From NCBI RefSeq assembly GCF_000526415.1, contig NZ_JAGA01000003.1, forward strand, positions 62,001-126,000: a stretch of DNA of 64,000 bases, written 5' to 3'. The DNA is from Kallotenue papyrolyticum. GTDB lineage: Bacteria > Chloroflexota > Chloroflexia > Chloroflexales > Kallotenuaceae. Positions 41,140 through 48,406 of this stretch are shown here, one piece after another. How positions within the stretch are numbered: the first letter of the stretch is position 1; each line of letters starts with the position of its first letter. The translations under genes and the position numbers were made by a program. Under the pieces are notes generated by a model, which saw only the letters and a list, made by a program, of their open reading frames with translations, was not told the origin of the DNA and ran no database searches.

Positions 41140-42069
41140 ATGAGTCAGTCGCTTGCGCCGCTGATCGCCGTCGTCGGCCCGACCGCGGTGGGTAAAACGG
41201 CCTTCAGCATTGCGCTGGCCGAGCGCATCGGTGGCGAGATCGTCAACGCCGACTCACGGCAGATCTACCGCTTTATGGATATCGGCACGGCCAAGCCGAC
41301 GCCGACAGAACGAGCGCGCGTGCCGCACCATCTCTTCGACATCGTCACTCCCGATCAGGCGTTCTCCCTAGCAGTGTACCAGGAGCTGGCAAGCCGCACG
41401 ATCGCGCAGATCGCAGCGCGCGGCCATGTGCCCTTGCTGGTCGGCGGCACGGGCCAATATCTTGCGGCGCTGCTGGAAGGCTGGCGCGTGCCACGGGTCG
41501 CGCCCCAGCCGGAGCTACGCCAACGGCTGGCTGAGGAAGCGGAGCAGCACGGCGTTGGGGTGCTGTACGAGCGCCTGCGCCGCGTCGATCCGCTTGCAGC
41601 GGCGCGCATCGAGGCGAACAATCTGCGGCGCATTATCCGCGCCCTGGAGGTGTACGAGGTGACGGGCCAGCCCATCTCGCAGCAGCAGGAGCGGCAGCCA
41701 CCGCCCTACCGCACGCTCACGCTCTGGTTGACGATGGAGCGCGCGGAACTGTACCGGCGCATCGATGCGCGCGTGGATACGATGATCGCCGCCGGCTTGG
41801 TCGAGGAGGTGCGCAGCCTGTTGGCGCGCGGTTACGGCTGGGAGCTGCCGGCGATGTCCAGCCTAGGCTACAAAGAGTTCCGTCCGTATTTCGAGGGGAG
41901 CGCTCCGTTGGAGGTGTGCATCGAGCGTCTCAAATTCAACACCCACGCCTTTGTGCGCAAGCAGGAGATGTGGTTCCGCCGTTTGCCGCATCTGACGCGC
42001 CTGGCGGCGGACGAACACGCGCTCGACGCGGCGCTGCGCATCGTGCGCGAACGGCAGCTGGTCGGCTGA
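41140..42069 (+). CDS. miaA: tRNA dimethylallyltransferase
   Basis: Adds a dimethylallyl group to N6 of A37 in tRNAs reading UNN codons, using dimethylallyl diphosphate. 309 residues. P-loop GPTAVGKT (13-20), catalytic ADSRQIYRFMDIGTAKPT, and VGGTGQYLAALLEGW are all present, with the usual helical tRNA-clamping insert. GGGAG lies 6 nt before ATG 41140. In many bacteria it neighbours mutL or hfq; neither is here. It ends 73 nt from the convergent Clp-like ATPase, with a hairpin between. Confidence 0.96.
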   Translation: MSQSLAPLIAVVGPTAVGKTAFSIALAERIGGEIVNADSRQIYRFMDIGTAKPTPTERARVPHHLFDIVTPDQAFSLAVYQELASRTIAQIAARGHVPLLVGGTGQYLAALLEGWRVPRVAPQPELRQRLAEEAEQHGVGVLYERLRRVDPLAAARIEANNLRRIIRALEVYEVTGQPISQQQERQPPPYRTLTLWLTMERAELYRRIDARVDTMIAAGLVEEVRSLLARGYGWELPAMSSLGYKEFRPYFEGSAPLEVCIERLKFNTHAFVRKQEMWFRRLPHLTRLAADEHALDAALRIVRERQLVG

Positions 42070-42076
42070 TGCGTCG

Positions 42077-42111
42077 CGCCCGACCCGCGCCACCAAGGCG
42101 CAGCGCGGGCG
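42077..42111. terminator. Hairpin between miaA and the Clp-like gene
   Basis: Inner stem GCGCC/GGCGC (42087-42101) and outer stem CGCCCG/CGGGCG (42077-42111) with an internal bulge, between two convergent stop codons; followed on the plus strand by TTCTCG. Confidence 0.35.
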
Positions 42112-42142
42112 TTCTCGATACCGCCCACGCTGCCTGATGGTG

Positions 42143-43342
42143 TCAGCGGCGCGGCACGGCATCGATCGAACGCGCCATGGCCGGCCCCTGCGAAGAGGGT
42201 TTGGGCTCGGCCCCCGTCGTCAGTGCCCGTTCGCGCTCCTCGCGCGCCCGCGCTTCGCGCCGCCGACGGGCCTCCTCGGCCAGTTGCTCGTCGCGCCGGT
42301 AGTAGAAGCGCAGCTCCTGATCGTACTGTTCGCCGCCATGGTAGGCGACATAGACGCGGCTGCCCTGGGGAATGCCGCCCGAGGCCACCAGATCCGCCAG
42401 CGGCGCGTCGATATCCTTGAGCATGCGCGCGCGCAGGGGCCGCGCGCCAAAGGTGGGGTTGTACCCCTTGCGCAGGATGTGGTCCTTGGCTGCCGGGCTG
42501 ACCTCGACCTGAATGCCGTAGTTGAGATACTGGCCGTTGGCCTCGCTGAGCATGCGGTCGAAGATCTGGCTCATGGTTGAGCTCGACAGAGGCCGGAAGG
42601 CGATGATCTCATCGATGCGGTTGATCCACTCCGGGCGGAAGACGCGCTGCAGGGCCTCAAAGCCGATCTGGTAGATCTGCTGGCCGGTGGCTTCCATATC
42701 CTGGCGCGTGGAGCGGAAGCCAATGTTGCGCTTGTCGATGAAATCGACCATCTCCTTGGCGCCGACGTTGGTGGTCATGATCAGGATCGCGTTGCGGAAT
42801 GAGACCACCCGCCCGCTGTTCAGCAGCGTGATCTCACCGTCCTCCATGATCTGCAGCAGCAGATTCCACAGCTCGGCCGTGCCCTTTTCGATCTCGTCAA
42901 AGAGCACCACGCTGTTTTCGGTCTCGATGATCTCCGGATCGAGCAGCGGTTTCTGATCACGGCCAACATAGCTGGGCGGCGCGCCAACCAGTGCCGAAAC
43001 CTCATGTCCCTGGCTGAAGATCGAGCAGTCGATCTTCAGAAAGCCGCCACCTTCGGGATGCAGCCGCTGCGCCAGCCGCTTGGCACATTCGCTCTTGCCG
43101 ACGCCGGTCGGCCCCAGGAACAGCAGATTGACCAGCGGACGGTTGCGATTCCCCGCTGAAAATCCAACCCGGGCGCGATTGAGCGCCCGAATCAGGCTTT
43201 CGATCGCGCGGTTCTGCCCAAAGATCGCGTTGCGCAGATCGTGCTCGATCGCGTCCAACGGATTGGCAGTTCCACGAGTAGCCAGCTGCATGCCCTCCGG
43301 AATCGGATCGGCAGGCAGTGGAGCGAGCTGATGAGCGCTCAT
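42143..43342 (-). CDS. Single-ring AAA+ ATPase equivalent to the D2 module of ClpC/ClpA
   Basis: A 399-residue protein with one AAA_2 domain plus the Clp D2-small domain, and no N-domain or D1 ring. Walker A GPTGVGKS (77-84), pore loop PPSYVG (near Tyr125), Walker B VVLFDEIEK, sensor 1 TTN, arginine-finger region FRPEWINRIDEI, sensor 2 GARPLRA. An IGF tripeptide (207-209) occupies the place where ClpC and ClpA carry the loop that docks on ClpP; ClpB lacks it. The 60-residue charged tail is disordered. ATG 43342 is chosen for AGGAGGG 6 nt upstream. Inferred role: unfolding substrates, perhaps for ClpP. Confidence 0.85.
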   Translation of the reverse strand: MSAHQLAPLPADPIPEGMQLATRGTANPLDAIEHDLRNAIFGQNRAIESLIRALNRARVGFSAGNRNRPLVNLLFLGPTGVGKSECAKRLAQRLHPEGGGFLKIDCSIFSQGHEVSALVGAPPSYVGRDQKPLLDPEIIETENSVVLFDEIEKGTAELWNLLLQIMEDGEITLLNSGRVVSFRNAILIMTTNVGAKEMVDFIDKRNIGFRSTRQDMEATGQQIYQIGFEALQRVFRPEWINRIDEIIAFRPLSSSTMSQIFDRMLSEANGQYLNYGIQVEVSPAAKDHILRKGYNPTFGARPLRARMLKDIDAPLADLVASGGIPQGSRVYVAYHGGEQYDQELRFYYRRDEQLAEEARRRREARAREERERALTTGAEPKPSSQGPAMARSIDAVPRR

Positions 43343-43573
43343 ACGAAACCCTCCTGACAGGCATGTTCTGATGACGATTTTGGAATTCGGGCGCGTGTGG
43401 CAGGTTGCTCGCGACGTGTGGCGCCGGGATTGATCAGTGATGCACGGGATCATACCCGCCCCACCCGGCGATCGCAAGGGCAGCCAGGCCCATCTGCGCC
43501 GCGCCACCCGGCTCAGGCCAACATGTGCCTCTTCATGCAGGCACGCGCCCGCTCCACCGCTGGCCTCACAAGC

Positions 43574-43609
43574 ACGTGCCCCGCCTTCCACGCGGAAGGC
43601 GGGGCACGT
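43574..43609 (-). terminator. Perfect 16-bp hairpin downstream of the SH3b gene
   Basis: ACGTGCCCCGCCTTCC (43574-43589) and its exact complement (43594-43609) enclose a 4-nt loop, 26 nt past the stop of the leftward SH3b gene. It is followed on that strand by GCTTGTG, with no T tract. The 292-base gap between the SH3b stop and the Clp-like start otherwise holds no gene. Confidence 0.65.
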
Positions 43610-43634
43610 TAGCGGCGAAACGCGGAACCGCAAC

Positions 43635-44822
43635 TCAGGGCAGCACCGGCGCCTGGGCCAGGGTTGCCTCGTCGATGGTCAGCAGCGTGATACTGACCCA
43701 GCCTTCGGCTTCGGGCGCGACCACGCGAATCCACCGGCCGTCCGCCGTTTTACCTTTGACGGTGACCGTCTGGCCGGCATGTAGCTGACCCAGCACGGTG
43801 CCAGTCTCCAGATTCGGCAGATAGCGGATGTTGCCGCCGTTGAAGACCGTCGCTTTGAGTGGCCCGGCCGTGACCGCCGCCGCGGGCGGACGTACCGAGG
43901 GGATCTCGTTGATGCGCGCGGCATCGACCTGCGCCTGGCTGCGAGACAACCAGGCGACGCGCGCGCCCTGCGGCACCAGGAACCACTGCCCATCGTCGCT
44001 GCGCAGCAGTGGCGTGAAGGTGGTGCCGGGCTGCACCACTGTGACCACCGCGCTGCCCAGCGTCGGGCTGATCAGCAGCGTGGCCTCAGCGGTAGTTGCC
44101 ACGGTGGGTGGGCCTGCCGGGATGGGCGTCGGCTCCGGCGAGGGAGCGGGCGTCGGCTCCGGCGAGGGAGCGGGCGTCGGCTCCGGCGAGGGAGCGGGCG
44201 TCGGCTCCGGCACGGACGTCGCCTCGACCGCAACGGCAAAGAACTCCTCGCGCAACAGCGAGGGCACCACCAGGTCGCGCTGGGCCGTCAGCGCCTCCGC
44301 ACCATTGCCGAGCGTCACTTCGACGCGATAGGTGTTGCGCTCCGGCAGCGGCGGCGCGTCCGCGGCCTTGGTCAGGCGCAGATTGAAGCGCCCATTCATC
44401 ACCAGGCCGGTGGTCGAGGTTGGGTCGGCCCACGCTACGGGCTGCGTGCCATCCAGCAACTGCGCGCTCACCGGCGTGCCATCTGCAACGTGATCAGCCG
44501 TGCCCTCGATCGCAATCGCATCACGATTGACCACGCGTGCATCGGCCAGGGTGAGGCTGGGCGGCGGTGTTTCGGCCGCCTCGGTGGACTGCGGCGCGTT
44601 GAGCAGGCTCCAGACGACCCAGGTCGCGCCGGCGATCAGCAGGATCGGCAGCAGCACAATACTCAAGCGCGTCGGTAGCGGCAGGCGGCGAAAGCGCGCC
44701 AGGGCCGACTCCTCATCGATCGGCGGGAGCGAGGTATAGTCAATCGTTTGGGTCGGCAGGTAGGCGGCCAGTTGATCCGCCTCGCCGCCCCGAGCTTTGC
44801 GCTTAAACGGCAGTTTGGGCAT
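43635..44822 (-). CDS. Membrane-anchored protein with bacterial SH3 domains
   Basis: A 395-residue protein. A cytoplasmic N-terminus of about 60 residues leads into one transmembrane helix (LSIVLLPILLIAGATWVVWSL), so the rest is outside. Then comes a beta-rich region (residues about 95-215), a linker made of PEPTPAPS repeats, and two SH3b-like domains (TLLISPTLGSAVVTVVQPG; IRYLPNLETGTVLGQLHAG, with the WVSITLLTI end). SH3b domains usually bind peptidoglycan. ATG 44822 is used, with GGAGG about 11 nt upstream; a GTG three codons earlier is possible. The DNA under the linker is a 24-bp tandem repeat. Confidence 0.82.
   Translation of the reverse strand: MPKLPFKRKARGGEADQLAAYLPTQTIDYTSLPPIDEESALARFRRLPLPTRLSIVLLPILLIAGATWVVWSLLNAPQSTEAAETPPPSLTLADARVVNRDAIAIEGTADHVADGTPVSAQLLDGTQPVAWADPTSTTGLVMNGRFNLRLTKAADAPPLPERNTYRVEVTLGNGAEALTAQRDLVVPSLLREEFFAVAVEATSVPEPTPAPSPEPTPAPSPEPTPAPSPEPTPIPAGPPTVATTAEATLLISPTLGSAVVTVVQPGTTFTPLLRSDDGQWFLVPQGARVAWLSRSQAQVDAARINEIPSVRPPAAAVTAGPLKATVFNGGNIRYLPNLETGTVLGQLHAGQTVTVKGKTADGRWIRVVAPEAEGWVSITLLTIDEATLAQAPVLP
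44125..44211. repeat. 24-bp tandem repeat, 3.6 copies
   Basis: Three identical 24-bp units (44125-44148, 44149-44172, 44173-44196) and 15 bases of a fourth. Each encodes PEPTPAPS on the minus strand inside the SH3b protein linker. Exact identity suggests recent slippage and length variation between strains. Confidence 0.95.
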
Positions 44823-44973
44823 GCTGATCACATCCTCCGAGTTGTGGGCTTTGGCTACGGGCAGAGCATAGCACCAGCCGTCGTCGGCCAGCCAGACGCG
44901 CTGGGCAGAGCATGACGCGTCCGCTTCTCCTAGCGCAAGACGGTACCGGTTCGACAGACGCGCGCTGCTGCGG

Positions 44974-44979
44974 TACGAT
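44974..44979 (+). promoter_or_regulatory. -10 element 6 nt before the solute-binding gene
   Basis: TACGAT ends 6 nt before ATG 44986, with TTCGAC 18 nt further up. There is no Shine-Dalgarno, so a leaderless mRNA is expected. Confidence 0.35.
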
Positions 44980-44985
44980 CGGCCC

Positions 44986-45813
44986 ATGCGGCAGCGATGT
45001 AGGTGGCTGCTTGATCTGGCTGCTCTGGCGATCCTGGGACTCTTCGGCTGGAACATCGCGCTGACGGCGCGCGGCGCAGCCGATCCGATCTGGAGCGCGA
45101 TCCAGCAACGGGGCACGCTGCGCGTCGGCACGGCGCCCGGCTTCCGCCCCTTTGTGGTCGAGCGCGATGGTCGGCTGCAGGGCTACGACATCGACCTGGT
45201 TAACGAGGTCGTGCGGCGGCTTGGCCTGCGCGCCGAGTTTGTGCCGCTGGCCTACGACGCGCTCTACGACACGCTCAGCACGCGGCAGGTCGAACTGCTG
45301 ACGGCGGCGCTGCCGTTGGCGCCGGAGCAGGGCTGGCGCGCGCGCTTCTCCACGCCCTACCTCAACGCCGGGTTGGTGCTGGTGCTGCACCGCGCCGGCA
45401 CGATTGACGCGGATGCACCGCAGCTCAGCGGCCGGACCATCGGCGTAGCGCTGGGCTCGGACGCCGACAGCTACGCGCGCGCGCTCCAGCAGCGTGATGC
45501 CCGCATCAGCGTGCGCAACGACTTCGAAACGCCCGAGGCAGCCCTGGCCGCCCTGACACGCCGGCAGGTGGACGCAGTGATCGCCGACGCGGTCAGCGCG
45601 CTGGCCGCTGGGCAGGCCGATCCAGAGCTGATGATCGCGCCGAACGCGCTGACCTTCGAGCCCTATGTCCTGGCGATGCCGGTGGAAGCCTACCAGCTGC
45701 ACGGCGCGATCAACCAGGCCCTGGAAGCGATGCGCCTGCAGGGCTGGTTCGATCAGGCCAACCAGCGCTGGTTCCGGCCCGAACACGTCTATGCCGCACC
45801 CGACGGGTCCTAA
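44986..45813 (+). CDS. Family 3 solute-binding protein (amino-acid type), membrane-anchored
   Basis: A 275-residue periplasmic-binding-like domain of the SBP_bac_3 family, which binds amino acids or small polar ligands. The N-terminal hydrophobic stretch (LLDLAALAILGLFGWNIALTA) may be a signal peptide or an uncleaved anchor; there is no lipobox. Family motifs: GTLRVGTAPGFRPFVVERDG, LQGYDIDLVNEVVRRLG, and the closing-hinge LSGRTIGVALGSDAD. No permease or ATPase is adjacent, so it may be an orphan or a sensor. No ribosome site; a -10 lies 6 nt before ATG 44986. Confidence 0.85.
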   Translation: MRQRCRWLLDLAALAILGLFGWNIALTARGAADPIWSAIQQRGTLRVGTAPGFRPFVVERDGRLQGYDIDLVNEVVRRLGLRAEFVPLAYDALYDTLSTRQVELLTAALPLAPEQGWRARFSTPYLNAGLVLVLHRAGTIDADAPQLSGRTIGVALGSDADSYARALQQRDARISVRNDFETPEAALAALTRRQVDAVIADAVSALAAGQADPELMIAPNALTFEPYVLAMPVEAYQLHGAINQALEAMRLQGWFDQANQRWFRPEHVYAAPDGS

Positions 45814-45828
45814 GGGCTTGATCGCCTC

Positions 45829-45837
45829 TGCTATGCT
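45829..45837 (+). promoter_or_regulatory. Extended -10 directly before the HAD hydrolase gene
   Basis: TGC-TATGCT ends 6 nt before ATG 45844. No Shine-Dalgarno and no -35; a leaderless start is predicted. Confidence 0.45.
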
Positions 45838-45843
45838 GTCGCC

Positions 45844-46563
45844 ATGACGCCAACCCGCCGCTACCTGGCTATTTCCTTTGATGTCGGCCATACACTGATC
45901 GATGCCCGGCGCAGCCCGCCACAGATCGTCGCCGAACTACTGGCCGAGCTGGGCCACCACACCACGCCGGAGATGCTCCAGGCCGCTTATCAGCGCGCCG
46001 AACGGCTGTTTCTGGAAGACTACCTGCGTCCGCTGTGCGATACCTGGGAGGCCGACGAGCGTATCCAGCGCTTCTATTGCGACTACTATCTGCGCATCCT
46101 GCATGACCTGGGCCTGCCCCAGGCTGAGGAGCGCCATGCGCTCACCATCATCGCGCGCTACCTCGAACCCGCCAACTGGCAGCCCTACCCGGGTGTGATC
46201 GACACGCTGGCCGAGCTGCGCGCGCGTGGCTACCGCCTCGGCGCAGCCTCGGACTGGGACACCAACCTGCGGCGCATTCTCCAGCACCTGGGCCTGACGC
46301 GCTACCTGGACTGGGTGATCATCTCCGGCGCGCTGGGCGTTGCCAAGCCCTCGCCCGGCTTCTACCGGCTGGTGGTGCAGCGCGCGGGCGTGCCGGCGGC
46401 GCGTATCGTGCACGTCGGCGACTCCTACTATGCTGACGTACGTGGCGCGCGCACGGTGGGCATGGACGCCGTGTTGATCGACTGGCGACGCCGCGAGCTG
46501 CCGCGTCTGGACGTGCCCGTGATTCAGCGCCTGCCCGACCTGCTGGACGTGCTCGAAGTGTGA
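45844..46563 (+). CDS. HAD-superfamily hydrolase lacking the second motif I Asp
   Basis: A 239-residue haloacid dehalogenase-like protein with a helical cap (residues about 20-95). Motif I reads SFDVGHTLID: the nucleophile Asp13 is present but the usual acid/base two residues later is Gly15. Motif II Ser is in GAASDWD, motif III Lys in GVAKPSPGFY, motif IV in VGDSYYADVRGA. The FDVGHTL form is seen in HDHD3/REG-2-like HADs, whose activity is weak or unknown. Predicted leaderless start at ATG 45844. It follows the solute-binding gene by 30 nt. Confidence 0.88.
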   Translation: MTPTRRYLAISFDVGHTLIDARRSPPQIVAELLAELGHHTTPEMLQAAYQRAERLFLEDYLRPLCDTWEADERIQRFYCDYYLRILHDLGLPQAEERHALTIIARYLEPANWQPYPGVIDTLAELRARGYRLGAASDWDTNLRRILQHLGLTRYLDWVIISGALGVAKPSPGFYRLVVQRAGVPAARIVHVGDSYYADVRGARTVGMDAVLIDWRRRELPRLDVPVIQRLPDLLDVLEV

Positions 46564-46629
46564 GGCAAGCGTCCCTGGCACCCCAGTTGCTGGTGGCATG
46601 CCAAACTGCGCGGAAAGGAGAGCACGGGC

Positions 46630-47523
46630 ATGGCACAGCACAAGAATCCGCTGGAGCGGGATCCACAGCAGGGCGGCACCGTGCCGGACCCGCAGACCAA
46701 CCCAGGCGCAACGTCGATCGGCGCGGACGCCGGCGTGTTTCCCGATACACCGCCTACTGCGCGCGTCGCGCCAAGCGATGAGGCGAGCGGACGGGACGAG
46801 CAGCGCAGCGCGACGATCGAGCAGGCCGAACAGGATGATGGCCTGCTGCCACCACCGGTTGCGTACCGTCCCGATACGGTCGTGCGCGCCGTCAGCCCGG
46901 AAGCGCGCCTTGAAATGGAGCGCGGCAACGCCTTTCGTAACATAGCCGGCTTCACCAAAGGCCACAACGCGCCCACGCTTGATCGCTCGCGCATGCCGTA
47001 TAGCACCGAGGACCTGGATGAGCACCTACGTACCGCACCACGCGGCATCTTTCCAAACACGCCTGGTGGCGCAGGCGCACGGCCGCTCTCGGCGCAACGT
47101 AACGTTTTTATCGACGAGGTGGCGCGGCTGGGCCACTTCCCATCACGCCAAGAGGCCGAAAAATGGACGCGCGCGGTCTTCAACGCGCTGCGTCAGCGCG
47201 CCGTGGAGTGTGATGCCGCCATCGCCAGCGAGCTGGCCAGCCTCGTGCGCGTTGGCGAAGCACCCGAGGTCCAGATCGAAGAGATGATGTGGAGCGGCGA
47301 TTTCGTCGAACGCTTCTGCCGCATGGCGACGCTGCTCCAAACCTGGAATCGGCGCGCATTCTACGAGCAGATCGCGGAAGAGGCCGGAGAAACACGCGAC
47401 GACCCCTGGGTGGAAGCGGCGGTGTATGCCTTCTTTGGCGCGCTGAAGCGCATGCTCGGTCCGGACGCCGATCGCGCCGTCGGCAGCCTCGGCGAAGTGC
47501 AGGAGGTCTGGGAACGCGCCTGA
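46630..47523 (+). CDS. DUF2267-domain protein with disordered N-terminus
   Basis: A 297-residue protein of unknown function. The first 150 residues are polar and disordered (many Pro, Asp, Gln, Arg) with a short conserved-looking element, NAFRNIAGFTKGHNAP. Residues about 155-280 match the DUF2267 pattern: FIDEVARLGHFPSRQEAEKW, then VFNALRQRAVECDAAIASEL and DFVERFCRMATLL. DUF2267 proteins are all-helical and often sit near stress genes. AAAGGAG lies 9 nt before ATG 46630. The small coiled-coil gene follows 37 nt downstream, likely in the same transcript. Confidence 0.8.
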   Translation: MAQHKNPLERDPQQGGTVPDPQTNPGATSIGADAGVFPDTPPTARVAPSDEASGRDEQRSATIEQAEQDDGLLPPPVAYRPDTVVRAVSPEARLEMERGNAFRNIAGFTKGHNAPTLDRSRMPYSTEDLDEHLRTAPRGIFPNTPGGAGARPLSAQRNVFIDEVARLGHFPSRQEAEKWTRAVFNALRQRAVECDAAIASELASLVRVGEAPEVQIEEMMWSGDFVERFCRMATLLQTWNRRAFYEQIAEEAGETRDDPWVEAAVYAFFGALKRMLGPDADRAVGSLGEVQEVWERA

Positions 47524-47560
47524 ACCAACCACCGCCATGCGCAACGAAAGGAGCATCACC

Positions 47561-47947
47561 ATGAGCGACGCGCCCTATGAAGATCGCGATCCGGTTGACA
47601 ACCTCCAGGACTACATCGCCGACCGCTTCGCCACCAGCAGCGATGTGGATGAGTTGACGCAGGCCAATCGCCGCCTGGAACAGAGCGAAGCCGATCTGCA
47701 ACGGCAGCTCGCCGCCCTAGAGCGGCAGATCAACGACCTGGAGCAAGAGCGCCAGGGTCCCAATCCCCGCCCGGATATCGATCGGCTGATCGAGGAGGCG
47801 CGTCTCAACCTGGAGCGCATGCACCTGCGGCAGGGCGCCGAGCGCGCCATCCCCCCCGGCGCACAGGTCGATCTCGCGGCCACGCCGCCGACCGATGAAG
47901 CGCGCGAGCGCCTCACCGATCGGCTCGACGATCAGAGCGGGTCATAG
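47561..47947 (+). CDS. Small acidic coiled-coil protein
   Basis: A 128-residue soluble protein of unknown family. Residues about 30-65 form a strong coiled coil (TQANRRLEQSEADLQRQLAA, then LERQINDLEQERQ) and residues 75-95 a second helix (DIDRLIEEARLNLERMHLRQ). Ends are polar and disordered. ATG 47561 is preceded by AAAGGAG; an ATG eight codons earlier is open but lies before the ribosome site. It shares the transcript and the polar, disordered style of the DUF2267 protein and may be its partner. A strong terminator follows. Confidence 0.75.
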   Translation: MSDAPYEDRDPVDNLQDYIADRFATSSDVDELTQANRRLEQSEADLQRQLAALERQINDLEQERQGPNPRPDIDRLIEEARLNLERMHLRQGAERAIPPGAQVDLAATPPTDEARERLTDRLDDQSGS

Positions 47948-47951
47948 CCGG

Positions 47952-47990
47952 CGCCGCGCCATCCCGCTGCGGCAGCGGGATGGCGCGGCG
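47952..47990. terminator. Strong bidirectional terminator hairpin
   Basis: A perfect 17-bp stem (47952-47968 with 47974-47990; core GCGCCATCCCGCT) with a 5-nt loop between convergent genes, followed on the plus strand by TTCTATGT. Confidence 0.7.
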
Positions 47991-48006
47991 TTCTATGTGC
48001 CGCGGC

Positions 48007-48327
48007 TCAGGCCGCCGATGTCAGGCGCAGCCCAACCACGCCGGCAAGGATCAGAGCGATACAGATCAGACGGCGCAGATCCAGCGGATCATGAAACAGC
48101 AGGATGCCCAGCACGGCGGTGCCCAGCGTGCCGATGCCGGTCCACACGGCGTAGGCCGTGCCCAGCGGCAAGCTGCGCAGCGCCTGACCCAGAAAGGCGA
48201 AACTGGCGATCATCGCCGCAACGGTGATCGCGCTCGGCAGGGGACGGGTGAACCCCTGGGTGTATTTGAGACCAACAGCCCAGACCACTTCCAGCAGGCC
48301 GGCGATCAACAACCAGATCCAGGCCAT
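48007..48327 (-). CDS. sugE: SMR-family exporter SugE/Gdx
   Basis: Small multidrug resistance-type transporter, 106 residues and four helices, acting as an antiparallel dimer. The start [20 protein letters not shown] has the conserved Glu13, and [20 protein letters not shown] is the SugE-type third helix. In characterised members this group exports guanidinium in exchange for protons. GGAGGAG precedes ATG 48327. The leader after the upstream gene holds only a terminator-like hairpin; I could not find a guanidine riboswitch there. Confidence 0.92.
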   Translation of the reverse strand: MAWIWLLIAGLLEVVWAVGLKYTQGFTRPLPSAITVAAMIASFAFLGQALRSLPLGTAYAVWTGIGTLGTAVLGILLFHDPLDLRRLICIALILAGVVGLRLTSAA

Positions 48328-48364
48328 TGGCAGACTCCTCCGTTGGCACCATGCAGGCTTCTGC

Positions 48365-48387
48365 CCCGGACGCGCAGCGCGCCCGGG
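48365..48387 (-). terminator. Hairpin downstream of the RNA methyltransferase gene
   Basis: CCCGG-A-CGCG (48365-48374) pairs with CGCG-C-CCGGG (48378-48387) across a 3-nt loop with one mismatch, about 20 nt past the leftward stop codon. Confidence 0.45.
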
Positions 48388-48406
48388 ATGCAGCGATAGC
48401 GCAGCC

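Noticed and set aside
44803-45891. Open frame of 362 codons on the minus strand
   Set aside because: Antisense to the solute-binding protein gene, which has a clear family match.
48328-48406. Possible guanidine riboswitch upstream of sugE
   Set aside because: The interval contains one GC-rich hairpin next to the upstream stop and a lone ACGG before the ribosome site; neither the ykkC core nor the paired ACGR-loop hairpins of mini-ykkC could be found.
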